The notes below the pieces were generated by a model. The model worked only from the letters and a program-made list of their open reading frames with translations. It had not been told where the DNA came from and did not search any database. Below, piece after piece: positions 1-8,735 of a stretch of DNA of 47,313 nucleotides. Within the stretch, counting starts at the first letter, position 1; every line of letters begins with the position of its first letter. Origin of the DNA: CAYXWH01 sp964468755. GTDB taxonomy: Bacteria; Chloroflexota; Dehalococcoidia; Dehalococcoidales; RBG-16-60-22. The DNA lies in assembly GCA_964468755.1 (NCBI GenBank), contig CAYXWH010000006.1:1-47313 (forward strand), given 5' to 3'. The position numbers were made by a program, and so were the translations under genes.

Positions 1-455
1 AGGCGCGGCAGGCGCTGTGTCCCGCCTCCACCGGGGGTAATTGCCAGGTTAATTTCCATCTGACCGAATCTGGCATTGTCCGCAGCTATTATCAGGTCGC
101 AGCACATGGCCAGTTCCAGTCCGCCACCAAAGGCAAAGCCGTTGACGGCGGCAATAACCGGTTTACTCAAGGTATAAATGCGGTCAGACGCCCTTCTATT
201 TTTGGCTGCGAAACTACGAATCTGAATAGTATCCAGGGGTTTCATGTCGGCAATATCGGCGCCAGCAACGAAAGCCTTGTCTCCGCCGCCGGTGATAATC
301 ACCACCCGTACCTCCGGGTCGTCCTCAATAGCTTGAAACAACTGGTATAGCTCGTCCCAAACCTCGGCGTTGAGAGCGTTTAAAGTTTTCGGTCGATTGA
401 TGGTGACAATGCCTATGCCTGCGTCTTGGCTATACAATAAAAATTTGTAATCCAA
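1..455 (-). CDS. Enoyl-CoA hydratase/isomerase family protein (3' part cut off by the window)
   Basis: Crotonase-fold enzyme that probably hydrates enoyl-CoA in fatty or aromatic acid degradation. I translated it by hand from the minus strand; the C-terminus lies beyond position 1. The visible ~151 residues carry the crotonase landmarks: TINRPKTLNALN near the N-terminus, the first oxyanion-hole segment KAFVAGADIADM, the second FAFGGGLELAM, and the segment MEINLAITPGGGGTQRLPR. Both glutamates that align with the catalytic pair of crotonase are present, so hydratase rather than only isomerase activity is plausible. The start is TTG at 455, with AGGA eight bases upstream. An in-frame ATG at 464 is possible but sits directly on the ribosome binding site. 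The exact substrate cannot be told. Confidence 0.88.
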   Translation of the reverse strand, partial: MDYKFLLYSQDAGIGIVTINRPKTLNALNAEVWDELYQLFQAIEDDPEVRVVIITGGGDKAFVAGADIADMKPLDTIQIRSFAAKNRRASDRIYTLSKPVIAAVNGFAFGGGLELAMCCDLIIAADNARFGQMEINLAITPGGGGTQRLPR

Positions 456-1083
456 TGTTGGCATCCTTTCCCCTTTTTTCAGTTTTGGAAAACCGGTAAA
501 TCATTGCCTGGTCAGTCAGTATCAACCGTCCTTCTCGCTGAGCCATAACCGCTACCGCCTTCCTTGAGAAAGAGCAGTCTGCTGACATGTAATAAGCATC
601 CCTTTCCCACAATGGAGTTTTAGCTCATTATAGCTAAAGGTATTGGAACGTGCAATAATAACTCTTGCCTACCGAAGAAATCAATATTGGAGTCCGGTCT
701 GATTTCAAAGGAGTGAGACTGGTTATTGCATTTTTGGCCTATTTACGACTACCTTCAGGCGTTGTTTACCATACCGATGCCATCATGGCAAGTCGAATAG
801 TGATGAAAAGGCGGTGACGGAAAAGGCGAGTACGGGTTACGGGTGTAAGGTAGCGGTAGACGAAAGCCCGGAGGCAGTATTACCACCGCCCACGAGGTAA
901 CGCAACCTCGCATATAGTGGCAGCTGTAAAAACTGAATCGGTCAGATTTCACGGGTTTGTTATGAGCCGCTGATTGCTTCACGCTCACACTGCGAAATCT
1001 GACCGACCTGGACAACCGGTTGCTCCGGTTCGATATTCTGGTGTTGCTGCTGTTGTTGCAGGGCTAATCCGCTCGGTAGCCGG
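456..1083. other. Long intergenic region with an inverted repeat, no gene recognised
   Basis: About 630 bases without a convincing gene. An 86-codon minus-strand open frame at 755-1015 has no recognisable domain and an odd Pro/Tyr/Ser composition. A perfect 13-base inverted repeat lies at 938-950 (TCGGTCAGATTTC) and 994-1006 (GAAATCTGACCGA), separated by 43 bases. The arms are far apart for a terminator. It might be the trace of an old mobile element or a structured RNA; nothing decides between these. Confidence 0.4.
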
Positions 1084-2109
1084 CTAGCTATTGATTACTA
1101 TACCCAGCACCTTTCCCGATGGCTTCTCCGACAGTTCAAAGCCCTCCAGGGTTTTCTCAAGAGGAAGCCGGTGGGTTATGAGCGGTTCTACCTGTATCGC
1201 CCCGCTGTCAATAACCTTGATGGCTGGGCTGAAGTCATTAAAGGTGAACGCCCTGACGCCATAGATGGTTATCTCTTTGTAGTACATAAGGTAACTGTTG
1301 ATATTGTCCACCGAGGTGGGGCCAATCCCATACTGCAGTATTTCTCCGGCAGGTCTTACCAGGTCATAGCTCTGCCGGATTGTCGCCGGAACTCCAGCCG
1401 TTTCGATAACTACATCGGCACCACCATGGGGAGTAAGCTTGTTTATCGCTGCTACCGGGTCCTCATCCTTGGAATTAATGACTACATCAGCCCCGAGCTC
1501 GCGGGCCAAATCCAGCTTCCACTGACTTCGCGATACGCCGATAACCGGGGTAGCCCCGGCCAGCTTGGCAAACTGGATATGGAGCATACCCATGCTACCC
1601 AACCCGAATACAACCACACTGTTACCGGGTCGCAGTAGCTGCGTCATACAATGCGAATGGGATACCGAACCGGCAACTTCAACAAAGCTGGCAACATCAA
1701 AGGACATGGAATCAGGCATCTTCACCGCTCGCTCCGGAGTAACTATGGTATATTCGGCAAAAGACCCGTTTACCTCCCTGCCCATCAAGCCGCCGTTCTC
1801 GCAGAGATTATTCTTCCCCATCCGGCAGTAGTAGCATTTGCCACAGTAGAGAAGCGGGTCAATGATGACTCTGTCTCCCGGTTTATACCCGGAGACTCCA
1901 TCTCCTACCTTGACGACCTCCCCGGCACACTCATGGCCCAAAACCCGGGGTAGAAAAGCCCCCTGATGTTTACCCTGGTACATGCCGACATCGGTTCCGC
2001 AGACTCTGGTGGCCCTGACTCTCAACAACATCTCTCCACTACCGGGAGATGGCGTTGGCATATCCTCGAACACCATATTATTGACATCATGCATTACTAC
2101 TGCCTTCAT
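1084..2109 (-). CDS. Zinc-dependent alcohol/polyol dehydrogenase, MDR family
   Basis: Medium-chain dehydrogenase of 341 residues, the normal length for sorbitol/threonine-dehydrogenase-like enzymes, expected to oxidise an alcohol or polyol with NAD(P)+ in the cytoplasm. Catalytic zinc ligands are visible as RVCGTDVGMY (Cys near residue 37) and GHECAGEVV. The structural zinc lobe has four cysteines in CGKCYYCRMGKNNLC. The Rossmann nucleotide loop reads VVFGLGSMGMLHIQFAK. The start at 2109 is preceded by AAGGGGG nine bases upstream. It lies downstream of the M24 peptidase on the same strand, but a strong hairpin at 2286-2319 separates them, so they are probably separate transcripts. The specific substrate is unknown. 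Confidence 0.9.
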   Translation of the reverse strand: MKAVVMHDVNNMVFEDMPTPSPGSGEMLLRVRATRVCGTDVGMYQGKHQGAFLPRVLGHECAGEVVKVGDGVSGYKPGDRVIIDPLLYCGKCYYCRMGKNNLCENGGLMGREVNGSFAEYTIVTPERAVKMPDSMSFDVASFVEVAGSVSHSHCMTQLLRPGNSVVVFGLGSMGMLHIQFAKLAGATPVIGVSRSQWKLDLARELGADVVINSKDEDPVAAINKLTPHGGADVVIETAGVPATIRQSYDLVRPAGEILQYGIGPTSVDNINSYLMYYKEITIYGVRAFTFNDFSPAIKVIDSGAIQVEPLITHRLPLEKTLEGFELSEKPSGKVLGIVINS

Positions 2110-2285
2110 CGCTTCGTTCCCCCTTACCTAAAAATTACCGGTTAGTCTTGTTAACTTAAATATTCAGCCAGAGCAACTCCCTGGCTACACAGAATACAGA
2201 GGAATAACCTGTCTCCTCAACCTGTCAAACCCTGATAACACAACGCTCCCGATTAGAGCAGCGGCAAAAGGCATGGCCATTGCCT

Positions 2286-2319
2286 GATAAACGAGCGCAT
2301 CTAGCTGCGCTCGTTTATC
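2286..2319 (-). terminator. Hairpin terminator-like element after the M24 peptidase gene
   Basis: A perfect 14-base stem, GATAAACGAGCGCA at 2286-2299 pairing with 2306-2319, with a 6-base loop. It lies 66 bases beyond the stop of the M24 gene. No clear U-tract follows on the minus strand, so it may stabilise the mRNA 3' end rather than act as a classical intrinsic terminator. Confidence 0.5.
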
Positions 2320-2384
2320 TAACCGTCCTCTTGCTTTATACTGCAAGTTTTACGTAGCCCGGTACAATAAGGCCCGGGACTGTT

Positions 2385-3656
2385 CTATTCCAGGAAATCT
2401 TCCTCAAATGGAATCTGGGTCAACCGAACCGCACCTTCCGGGGTGACCACAATGTCATCTTCCAGGCGGCAGGTCTGCCTAAGCTGAGGGTGACCGGCGA
2501 AGGTCTCCACGGCAAAGGTCATGTTTTCCTTTATCTCGGCGGGATAGTCCAGAGAGTAAGACCGGGATACCCACATCCCCTCGTAGAGAGATAGGCCTAT
2601 GCTGTGGGCAAACTGCTGAAGAGTTACCGTGCCGTACTTGTCATCATCATATACGGGGAACTTCTCAGCAACCTGCCTGGTGTTGTTGCCGGGTTTCATC
2701 ATCTCGATACCGGCGTTCATTGATTCCAGTACTTCCTTGTACAGGTCCTTCTCCTGCTGAGTCGGCTTGCCGGCTACCTTGAAACAGCGTACGAAGTCGA
2801 CAAAGTATCCGCCAGGGCCGGTAGCGTTAATATCGACGATTACCAGATCACCCTGTCTGATGACCTTGTCAGTATGCCAGCGACGATATGGGCTGGTGTT
2901 ACCTCCGGAAGCAACTATTATGTCGTAACAGTGCTCGAAGCCGCCATGCTCGTAGAGGAATTCGCTAACCTTGGCATCTACATAGGCTTCGGTGACACCG
3001 GGCTTGAGCCACTCATTCTTTATCTTCCACATGGCGGCGTCACCATAGGCGGTACTTATTTTAATGCACTCAATCTCGTCAGCCGTCTTGACAACGCGGG
3101 CACCTGACATCACCGGCCAGGCGCTGACCAGATTTACATTCAATTTCTTGAAGGATTGCATGGTCTGGTAATCTAACAGGTCTATGCCTATCTTGCCTTT
3201 TTCCACACCGCCTTCCTTGAGCACATCGTATACGCTTTGCGCCATCCTGTCCGCCATCATCTCCTCGGCACCCTCAGACCAGCGCCAGGTAATCGCCGGC
3301 CGGATTCTCCCCTCTAACCAGGGAGCATCTATCTTGGCACATTGCATATCACTACCGGCGGTCTCAAAGAGTACCGGTTCGCCTCCGCGAGGTAAGACAG
3401 CATACCTGATAGCGATGTTGTATTTCCAGTTACCCTGATAAACACTGGTTAGATAGCGAATATTTTCCCCGGTAAATACGACCAGGGCATCGATGTCGTG
3501 CTCCTCCATCTTGTCTTTGGCTTTCTGCAAGCGCTCCCGGCGCATGCGGTCAAAGTTTACCCGCATTTGCCAGTCTGTGCCGGTAGACGAGTAAACCCGC
3601 CTCGGTTCGTACTCGTGGGGAGTTTTAATCCAGCTTAAGTCCATTCCTTCTCCCAT
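2385..3656 (-). CDS. M24-family metallopeptidase (Xaa-Pro dipeptidase/creatinase-like)
   Basis: A 423-residue pita-bread-fold enzyme with an N-terminal creatinase-like domain (roughly residues 30-190) and a C-terminal M24 catalytic domain (roughly 195-410). All five metal ligands can be placed: Asp in VIVDINATGP, Asp in GYFVDFVRCF, His in QFAHSIGLSLYEG, Glu in FAVETFAGH and Glu in RLEDDIVV. It should therefore be an active Mn/Co-type aminopeptidase P or prolidase rather than a creatinase, though the family also includes other C-N hydrolases. The start at 3656 has AAGGAGG ten bases upstream. It lies among catabolic oxidoreductases on the same strand, which suggests degradation of peptides or amide-type compounds. 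Confidence 0.88.
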   Translation of the reverse strand: MGEGMDLSWIKTPHEYEPRRVYSSTGTDWQMRVNFDRMRRERLQKAKDKMEEHDIDALVVFTGENIRYLTSVYQGNWKYNIAIRYAVLPRGGEPVLFETAGSDMQCAKIDAPWLEGRIRPAITWRWSEGAEEMMADRMAQSVYDVLKEGGVEKGKIGIDLLDYQTMQSFKKLNVNLVSAWPVMSGARVVKTADEIECIKISTAYGDAAMWKIKNEWLKPGVTEAYVDAKVSEFLYEHGGFEHCYDIIVASGGNTSPYRRWHTDKVIRQGDLVIVDINATGPGGYFVDFVRCFKVAGKPTQQEKDLYKEVLESMNAGIEMMKPGNNTRQVAEKFPVYDDDKYGTVTLQQFAHSIGLSLYEGMWVSRSYSLDYPAEIKENMTFAVETFAGHPQLRQTCRLEDDIVVTPEGAVRLTQIPFEEDFLE

Positions 3657-4050
3657 TTTAATGTTGCCTCCTTAGATATTAATAATTAATAAATAGTAAT
3701 TTTTTCTGCCTGTTTTGCCGTTACCCCAATTGTCCATAACCAGCTGAATTCCCCTCCCGTAGCCAAAATCGTCGAGTCGGGCGCGCCACCAAACATAGTT
3801 GCCACACCACTTGAGAGCAGATGAATTCTTTGCGTCCGTCAGTCTCGAAGAGGATAACAGCATTATTTTAACATAGGCTACATATATATTCTAAACCATT
3901 TGAGGTTAAAAAACAGTAAATATAAGGGAACTGTAAAGTTAAGTAGTATTGCAATGTGGTTAAAATGTATCGAAGCGAATGACCTGCCCGCCCAAAAACG
4001 TGGCTCAAATAGCAAAGCATTGATGCCATAGCTGTCAACACATGGACTGG
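3657..4050. other. AT-rich intergenic region, probable promoter zone
   Basis: About 390 bases between the SDR gene and the M24 gene, both on the minus strand. A 63-codon minus-strand open frame at 3672-3863 has no recognisable domain and I do not accept it as a gene. The stretch around 3860-3930 is distinctly AT-rich, as expected for the promoter of the M24 gene, but I could not fix a convincing -35/-10 pair. Confidence 0.35.
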
Positions 4051-4830
4051 TTACCAGGTGGTCACCCCGCCGTCGACATAGAGTGTCTGCCCGGTAATAA
4101 AGTCGGATGCCTTCGAAGCGAGAAATACGGCCGGGCCCACGTAATCTTCCAATTCACCCCAGCGGCCCATGGGAATACGTGCCGTTACCATCTTGATAAA
4201 CTCGGGATCGGGTTCGGCAAAGGCGTCACCGGGCTTGTGCGGGACATTCACGAAGGTAGGGGCGATGGCGTTAACCAGCACATTGTATGGAGCCCACTCC
4301 ACGGCAAGCTGCTTGGTCAGCGTGTCGATGGCACCCTTGCTGGAGCAGTAGGCGGCATAGCCGCCGGGGAGCCCATACTGTCCCCTCACCGAGGAATGGT
4401 TGATTATCTTGCCGCCGTGTTGTTTCACCATTTCACGGCCAACTACCTTACAGCAGATGAAACAGCCACGTATATTATAGTCCATGACCTGTTGCCACTC
4501 TTCGACCGGGAAATCAGTGGCTGGCTTCCGTATCCGGGTGCTGAAATCATTTACCAGTATGTCAATACGGTTAAACTCCTTGAGCACCTTGTTAACCATC
4601 GCCTCCACCGATGACTCCTGAGTGACATCGACACCGAACGCCATTGATTTCCTGCCTTTCTTGCTCACCTTCTCGGCGACTTTACGGGCACCATCAAGCT
4701 CAGTGCCGGCAATGGCAACATCGGCACCGTACTCAGCAAGACCTGTCGCCTGGGCATCGCCCAGTCCACCATCTTTAGTGAGAATAACCAGCGCCACCTT
4801 CCCCGTTAAATCAAACAAACCTGTTGTCAT
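4051..4830 (-). CDS. SDR-family oxidoreductase with an atypical nucleotide loop
   Basis: Short-chain dehydrogenase/reductase of 259 residues from the ATG at 4830, which has GGAGG four bases upstream; the longer frame to 4869 lacks such a site. Classical features are the active-site Tyr and Lys in AAYCSSKGA, the preceding Ser in NHSSV, and a C-terminal FITGQTLYVDGG. Two motifs depart from the family. The glycine-rich cofactor loop, normally TGxxxGxG, reads LTKDGGLGD. The usual NNAG motif reads VNDFST. The catalytic triad is intact, so activity is likely, but cofactor binding may be altered. It probably reduces or oxidises a keto/hydroxy group in a degradation pathway. Confidence 0.87.
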   Translation of the reverse strand: MTTGLFDLTGKVALVILTKDGGLGDAQATGLAEYGADVAIAGTELDGARKVAEKVSKKGRKSMAFGVDVTQESSVEAMVNKVLKEFNRIDILVNDFSTRIRKPATDFPVEEWQQVMDYNIRGCFICCKVVGREMVKQHGGKIINHSSVRGQYGLPGGYAAYCSSKGAIDTLTKQLAVEWAPYNVLVNAIAPTFVNVPHKPGDAFAEPDPEFIKMVTARIPMGRWGELEDYVGPAVFLASKASDFITGQTLYVDGGVTTW

Positions 4831-5314
4831 AATACCTCCAAATTCTGAATAGTATTTTATTCTGGACAATAGTATATACCAAATCGGTCAGTATTTCTCT
4901 GCCCGGATTTTACTATCCTCTTAACATAAAAATCACGAGTAACCGATATCCGGTGTCGGCTCGGTGGTGAGCGAAATTGAGTTGCTGTAAGCAATAAGCC
5001 ATGGGGCACGCCTTTTCTTTTTGTTTGTGGTCCCGGACAGGGTAGTGGTGCCATAACCGGTACAGCGGGGAATGGGTTTCCGGTTCAATAAATGAATAAA
5101 CTGCGAAAGAGGCGTTTCGGTTTCTTTTATCTCGTCATAACATGCTGTATAATACAGGAAACACTAACCCGCCAAAGCGAAAGTATATAAAAATTCAATC
5201 TCTGACTTTTGGAAGTCACCTCTGGTCAGCATGAACAATAAGCGCAGAATGGTGGTGTCTGGAGAAGAAACACTCAAGGCAAAGCGATTCCGGTAAGCAA
5301 AAGAGATTGGCAGA
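4831..5314. other. Divergent intergenic region upstream of the lar operon
   Basis: Nearly 500 bases between the minus-strand SDR gene and plus-strand larE. A 65-codon minus-strand frame at 4857-5054 shows no domain and is rejected. The region must hold promoters for both flanking genes; one plus-strand candidate is listed separately at 5125-5153. I see no riboswitch I can name. Confidence 0.4.
5125..5153 (+). promoter_or_regulatory. Possible sigma-70-type promoter for larE-larB-larC
   Basis: A perfect TATAAT at 5148-5153 stands 17 bases after a weak -35-like TTTTAT at 5125-5130. It would give a leader of about 155 bases before larE. The -35 match is poor, so this call rests on the -10 box. 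Confidence 0.35.
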
Positions 5315-6130
5315 ATGGTACCTTCAGCAAAGTTACGTTCCTTAAAAGATATAGTGCGTAAAATGAGGGGCGTGGTGGTGGCTTATTCTGGAGGTGTGGA
5401 CAGCACCTTTTTACTGGCGGTTGTTTCCGGCATACTGGGCGATAATGCGGTTGCCGTTACCACGCAGTCAGAAATCCACCCGGTGAAAGAGCTGGAGGAA
5501 GCCCGGGCGCACGCGAAAACGCTGGGCGTAAAACACATTGTTATCCATACCGATGAGCTGGATGACGAGAACTTCATGGCTAATCCTCCCGAACGGTGTT
5601 ACCACTGTAAACGAGGGCTTTTTATCAGGCTGACTGAACTGGCGAGTCGATATAAACTCGACTGCATCGCTGATGGTACCAATTATGACGACCTGAGTGA
5701 TTTACGTCCCGGCATGAGGGCAGCCGCTCAGTTCGGTATCAGGAGCCCGCTCCAGGAAGCCGGGCTCAGTAAACAGGAAATCAGGGTATTATCCAGGGAG
5801 ATGAACGTACCGGCCTGGGACCGGCCGGCGCAGTCCTGCCTGGCAACACGATTTCCCTTTGGGACCACAATTACCAGGGAGCAACTGGCCAGGGTTGACC
5901 GTGCCGAGCAGTTTATATCATCGTTTGGCGTCAAACAGGTGCGAGTGCGGGTTCATGGCGACCTGGCACGAATAGAGGTTAGCCGGGATGATATGCCGGT
6001 AGTGCTCGATGATGAGATAGCCGCCAGAATTGCCGATACATTGACGTCTCTTGGCTATACCTATGTGACCCTGGATGTTCAAGGCTACCGGATGGGGAGC
6101 ATGAATGAGCCGGTAAAAAGGGGTGTATAG
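5315..6130 (+). CDS. larE: ATP-dependent sacrificial sulfur transferase LarE
   Basis: LarE adenylates the dicarboxylated pyridinium nucleotide made by LarB and donates sulfur from one of its own cysteines, leaving dehydroalanine. It makes pyridinium-3,5-bisthiocarboxylic acid mononucleotide, the ligand of the nickel-pincer cofactor. The 271 residues carry the PP-loop SGGVDST at 25-31. Cys175, in RPAQSCLATRF, corresponds to the known sacrificial cysteine Cys176 of Lactiplantibacillus LarE, so the single-turnover chemistry should be conserved. Other cysteines occur in ERCYHCKR (95 and 98). The ATG at 5315 has only a weak ribosome binding site. larB starts two bases after its stop, so this is the first gene of a tight three-gene operon. 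Confidence 0.93.
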   Translation: MVPSAKLRSLKDIVRKMRGVVVAYSGGVDSTFLLAVVSGILGDNAVAVTTQSEIHPVKELEEARAHAKTLGVKHIVIHTDELDDENFMANPPERCYHCKRGLFIRLTELASRYKLDCIADGTNYDDLSDLRPGMRAAAQFGIRSPLQEAGLSKQEIRVLSREMNVPAWDRPAQSCLATRFPFGTTITREQLARVDRAEQFISSFGVKQVRVRVHGDLARIEVSRDDMPVVLDDEIAARIADTLTSLGYTYVTLDVQGYRMGSMNEPVKRGV

Positions 6131-6132
6131 CA

Positions 6133-6906
6133 TTGGACCGGGAGAGAATAACCGAACTTTTAAAAGACGTAAAAGCCGGTAAAATCGAGGTCGATGAGGC
6201 ACTTCGAATTCTAAAATCCCTCCCGTATGACGACATTGGTTTTGCCAAGATAGATACCCACCGGGGCTTGAGGAAGGGCTTCCCCGAGGTAATATTCTGC
6301 CGAGGCAAGACCATAGAGCAAATAGTTAAAATTGTCGAGAGGTGCTCATCGGGAAACGATTTTATCATGGCAACCAGAGCCGGCAATGAGGTCTATGGCG
6401 CTATCCGGGCGGTCAGGGCGGACGCGGTCTACCATGAAATAGCCGGTATAATCACCATCGGGCAAAGGAAAGAGGCAACAGCCAGAACAACCATACTGGT
6501 CATCAGTGCGGGTACTGCTGACCTGCCGGTTGCCGAGGAGGCGGCCGTCACCGCCGAAGTCATGGGCAATACAGTGGAGCGGCTGTACGACGTGGGTGTG
6601 GCCGGGTTGCACCGTTTTCTGGCTCACCGGGACAAGTTGATGGGTGCCAATGTTATCATTGTCGTTGCTGGCATGGAAGGCGCCCTGGCCAGCATAGTGG
6701 GCGGGCTGGCAGATAAACCGGTGATTGCCGTGCCCACCAGTATCGGCTACGGCGCCAGTTTTAACGGACTGGCGGCATTATTAAGCATGCTGAACTGCTG
6801 CGCGCCGGGCGTAGCGGTGGTCAATATCGATAACGGGTTCGGGGCCGGGTATCTGGCCGGCATTATCAACCGAATGGGTGAGGAAAATGAGGATAGCCTA
6901 CTTTGA
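6133..6906 (+). CDS. larB: Nickel-pincer cofactor biosynthesis protein LarB
   Basis: LarB carboxylates the pyridinium ring of nicotinic acid adenine dinucleotide and cleaves its phosphoanhydride, the first step of nickel-pincer cofactor synthesis. The 257-residue product has the PurE/AIR-carboxylase-like C-terminal domain, with the segments VVAGMEGALASIVGGL and TSIGYGASFNGLAALL. It also has the cysteine pair in SMLNCCAPG, where the catalytic cysteine of the family lies. The N-terminal ~70 residues (DVKAGKIEVDEAL, then an Arg/Lys-rich GFPEVIFCRGK segment) match the family. The start is TTG at 6133, two bases after the larE stop, with AAGGGG nine bases upstream. Its 3' end overlaps larC by 20 bases, so translation is coupled. 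Confidence 0.92.
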   Translation: MDRERITELLKDVKAGKIEVDEALRILKSLPYDDIGFAKIDTHRGLRKGFPEVIFCRGKTIEQIVKIVERCSSGNDFIMATRAGNEVYGAIRAVRADAVYHEIAGIITIGQRKEATARTTILVISAGTADLPVAEEAAVTAEVMGNTVERLYDVGVAGLHRFLAHRDKLMGANVIIVVAGMEGALASIVGGLADKPVIAVPTSIGYGASFNGLAALLSMLNCCAPGVAVVNIDNGFGAGYLAGIINRMGEENEDSLL

Positions 6907-8074
6907 TTGTTTCTCCGGCGTAAGCGGGGATATGATACTGGGGGCGCTGATTGACGCCGGTCTTGATTTGACAGAACTTGAGGCAGAGTTAGCCGGGCTG
7001 AAAATCTCTGGATACAGGTTGAAAGCGGAGAAGACCAGCCGAAACGGCATTACCGGCACGAAATTCACCGTTGAGATAAGTGAGCAGCATGTTGAAAGAA
7101 GATATAAAGACATTGTAGCGGTTATTGAGAAGAGTGACCTCGATGGTACTGTCAAGGCTTCAGCCATGGAAATATTCCGGGAGCTGGCAATGGTTGAAGC
7201 CGGAATTCATGGAAAAGACGTGGGAGCGGTGCATTTCCACGAGGTTGGCGGGGTGGATTCCATTATTGATGTGGTCGGGGCTCTGGTCGGTATGAAGAAG
7301 CTGGGTATCGAAGCTGTCTATTCATCGAGGGTTCACGTTGGCACCGGGTTCGTTGAGTGTCAGCATGGGACAATTCCGGTACCAGCCCCGGCTACCCTGG
7401 CACTACTGAAAGGCATTCCCGTTTACTGTCAGGGTATTGAGGCGGAACTCGCCACGCCGACGGGCGTGGCTATCCTGAAGAAGGTATCCGAGAACTTTGG
7501 TACCATGCCGCCGATGATGATAGAGCGCATCGGGTATGGTGCCGGGAGCAGAGAGCTGCCAATACCAAACCTGTTGAGAGTCTCCGTGGGCGAAGCTGTT
7601 GAGGAGAGATATGAGCAGGACGAGGTTACTCTCATTGAAACCAATATTGACGATGTAAGTCCGGAAATAGTGGCGCATACTGCCGAAATGCTCCTCAAGC
7701 GGGGCGCACTGGATGTCTTCATGACTCCGATAATAATGAAAAAGAACCGGCCGGGAACGATACTCAGTGTCCTCACCACACCGGATAGAATCGACGAGCT
7801 TTTATCAATAATCTTCACCGAAGTAGCCACGTTGGGTGTTCGAATGCATCGTTTAGCCAGGAAAAAGCTGTCAAGGGAAGTCATCCCGGTAAACACCAGG
7901 TATGGTGACGTTCCAATAAAGATAGGCAGGGTTGGGGACCAGATTATGAGTATCGCCCCGGAATATGAGAGCTGCGCGCGGATTGCGGAGAAACGGGGGA
8001 TCCCGTTAAAAGACGTGTATGATGAAGCCGGGCGGGCGGCTCGGCTCAATAGGAACAGGGAACCTGAAAGCTAG
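6887..8074 (+). CDS. larC: Nickel insertion protein LarC (single uninterrupted frame)
   Basis: LarC is the CTP-dependent cyclometallase that inserts nickel into the dithiocarboxylated nucleotide. The product starts MRIAYFDCFSGVSGDMILG, a strong LarC signature, and runs for 395 residues. In some bacteria LarC is made by a programmed frameshift that joins LarC1 and LarC2; here both parts lie in one frame with no slip needed. Other landmarks are AVHFHEVGGVDSIIDVVGA and a C-terminal IGRVGDQIMSIAPEYE. I place the start at the ATG at 6887, with GGGTGAGG just upstream inside larB, rather than at the GTG at 6878. The operon holds no larA, so the enzyme that receives the cofactor is encoded elsewhere. 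Confidence 0.93.
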   Translation: MRIAYFDCFSGVSGDMILGALIDAGLDLTELEAELAGLKISGYRLKAEKTSRNGITGTKFTVEISEQHVERRYKDIVAVIEKSDLDGTVKASAMEIFRELAMVEAGIHGKDVGAVHFHEVGGVDSIIDVVGALVGMKKLGIEAVYSSRVHVGTGFVECQHGTIPVPAPATLALLKGIPVYCQGIEAELATPTGVAILKKVSENFGTMPPMMIERIGYGAGSRELPIPNLLRVSVGEAVEERYEQDEVTLIETNIDDVSPEIVAHTAEMLLKRGALDVFMTPIIMKKNRPGTILSVLTTPDRIDELLSIIFTEVATLGVRMHRLARKKLSREVIPVNTRYGDVPIKIGRVGDQIMSIAPEYESCARIAEKRGIPLKDVYDEAGRAARLNRNREPES

Positions 8075-8162
8075 AAGGGGAGTGAGTCTGAGACAGATGA
8101 CAGGCAATGATAACCGGGGACTGCTATCTTGCTTCAAGAGAGACGCCGGATATTTTAATGGG

Positions 8163-8190
8163 TTGATTTTTACGGCAGTGATCTGATAGT
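8163..8190 (+). promoter_or_regulatory. Possible promoter of the RidA-family gene
   Basis: TTGATT at 8163-8168, a 16-base spacer and GATAGT at 8185-8190. It gives a leader of about 60 bases before the start at 8256. The match is partial, and an overlapping TATAGT at 8190-8195 would need a 21-base spacer. Confidence 0.3.
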
Positions 8191-8255
8191 ATAGTTAACA
8201 TAAAATATTAGCCAGCGTTAATTATGGCAATTATTATTATGAAGGAGGACATTTC

Positions 8256-8699
8256 ATGGACCAGAAAGTAACCTACTATCCGGAGTATTGGGGCGGCAAA
8301 AAATTAGCCTATCCCCATGTCCCTGCCGAGTTTCCCAAGTTTGCCCGGTCAGTAGTAGCCGGCAACCTGATTTTTATCTCCGGCTGCCAGGGACAGAATG
8401 ACGACACGGTAAAGTTAGAAACGAATGTCTTTGAAGAACAGATGGTGATTGCCCTTGACAAGGTCCGGAAGGCGATGGAAGAAGCGGGCAGTTCTATGAA
8501 CAATGTCATCAAGACGCTCATGCTGCTGAAGAATCTGGAAGACTATCCTCGTATGCGGAAAACAGAGCTGGAGTACTATCAGCAGTATGCTCCGTTACTG
8601 GTAGAAAATCCACCAGTCAGCACCTTTCTGCAGGTCAACCTGGCTAAACCTGAATTCCTCGTCGAGATAGAAGTGGTTGGCGTTGTTTCCAGAGAGTAA
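8256..8699 (+). CDS. RidA/YjgF/YER057c-family protein
   Basis: A 147-residue trimeric-fold protein of the Rid superfamily, whose members hydrolyse reactive enamine/imine intermediates or act in specific degradation pathways. Family features are the N-terminal FARSVVAGNLIFISGCQGQ, the central helix EEQMVIALDKVRKAMEEAGSSMNNVIKTLMLL and the C-terminal PPVSTFLQVNLAKPEFLVEIEVV read in three conserved blocks. The arginine of archetypal RidA that binds the substrate carboxylate (normally in an RxxV segment near the C-terminus) is not evident, so it may belong to a Rid subgroup other than deaminating RidA. The start has an excellent GAAGGAGG. It is about 180 bases after larC and probably has its own promoter. 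Confidence 0.85.
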   Translation: MDQKVTYYPEYWGGKKLAYPHVPAEFPKFARSVVAGNLIFISGCQGQNDDTVKLETNVFEEQMVIALDKVRKAMEEAGSSMNNVIKTLMLLKNLEDYPRMRKTELEYYQQYAPLLVENPPVSTFLQVNLAKPEFLVEIEVVGVVSRE

Positions 8700-8735
8700 C
8701 CGATACTCTACTGACAATATGTTTGTCCTGTAACC

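Noticed and set aside
755..1015. 86-codon minus-strand open frame
   Set aside because: No recognisable domain, skewed composition, no convincing ribosome binding site, and it contains both arms of an inverted repeat.
3672..3863. 63-codon minus-strand open frame upstream of the M24 gene
   Set aside because: Random-looking composition with no domain; it occupies the expected promoter region.
4857..5054. 65-codon minus-strand open frame upstream of the SDR gene
   Set aside because: No domain and no ribosome binding site; it lies in the divergent promoter region.
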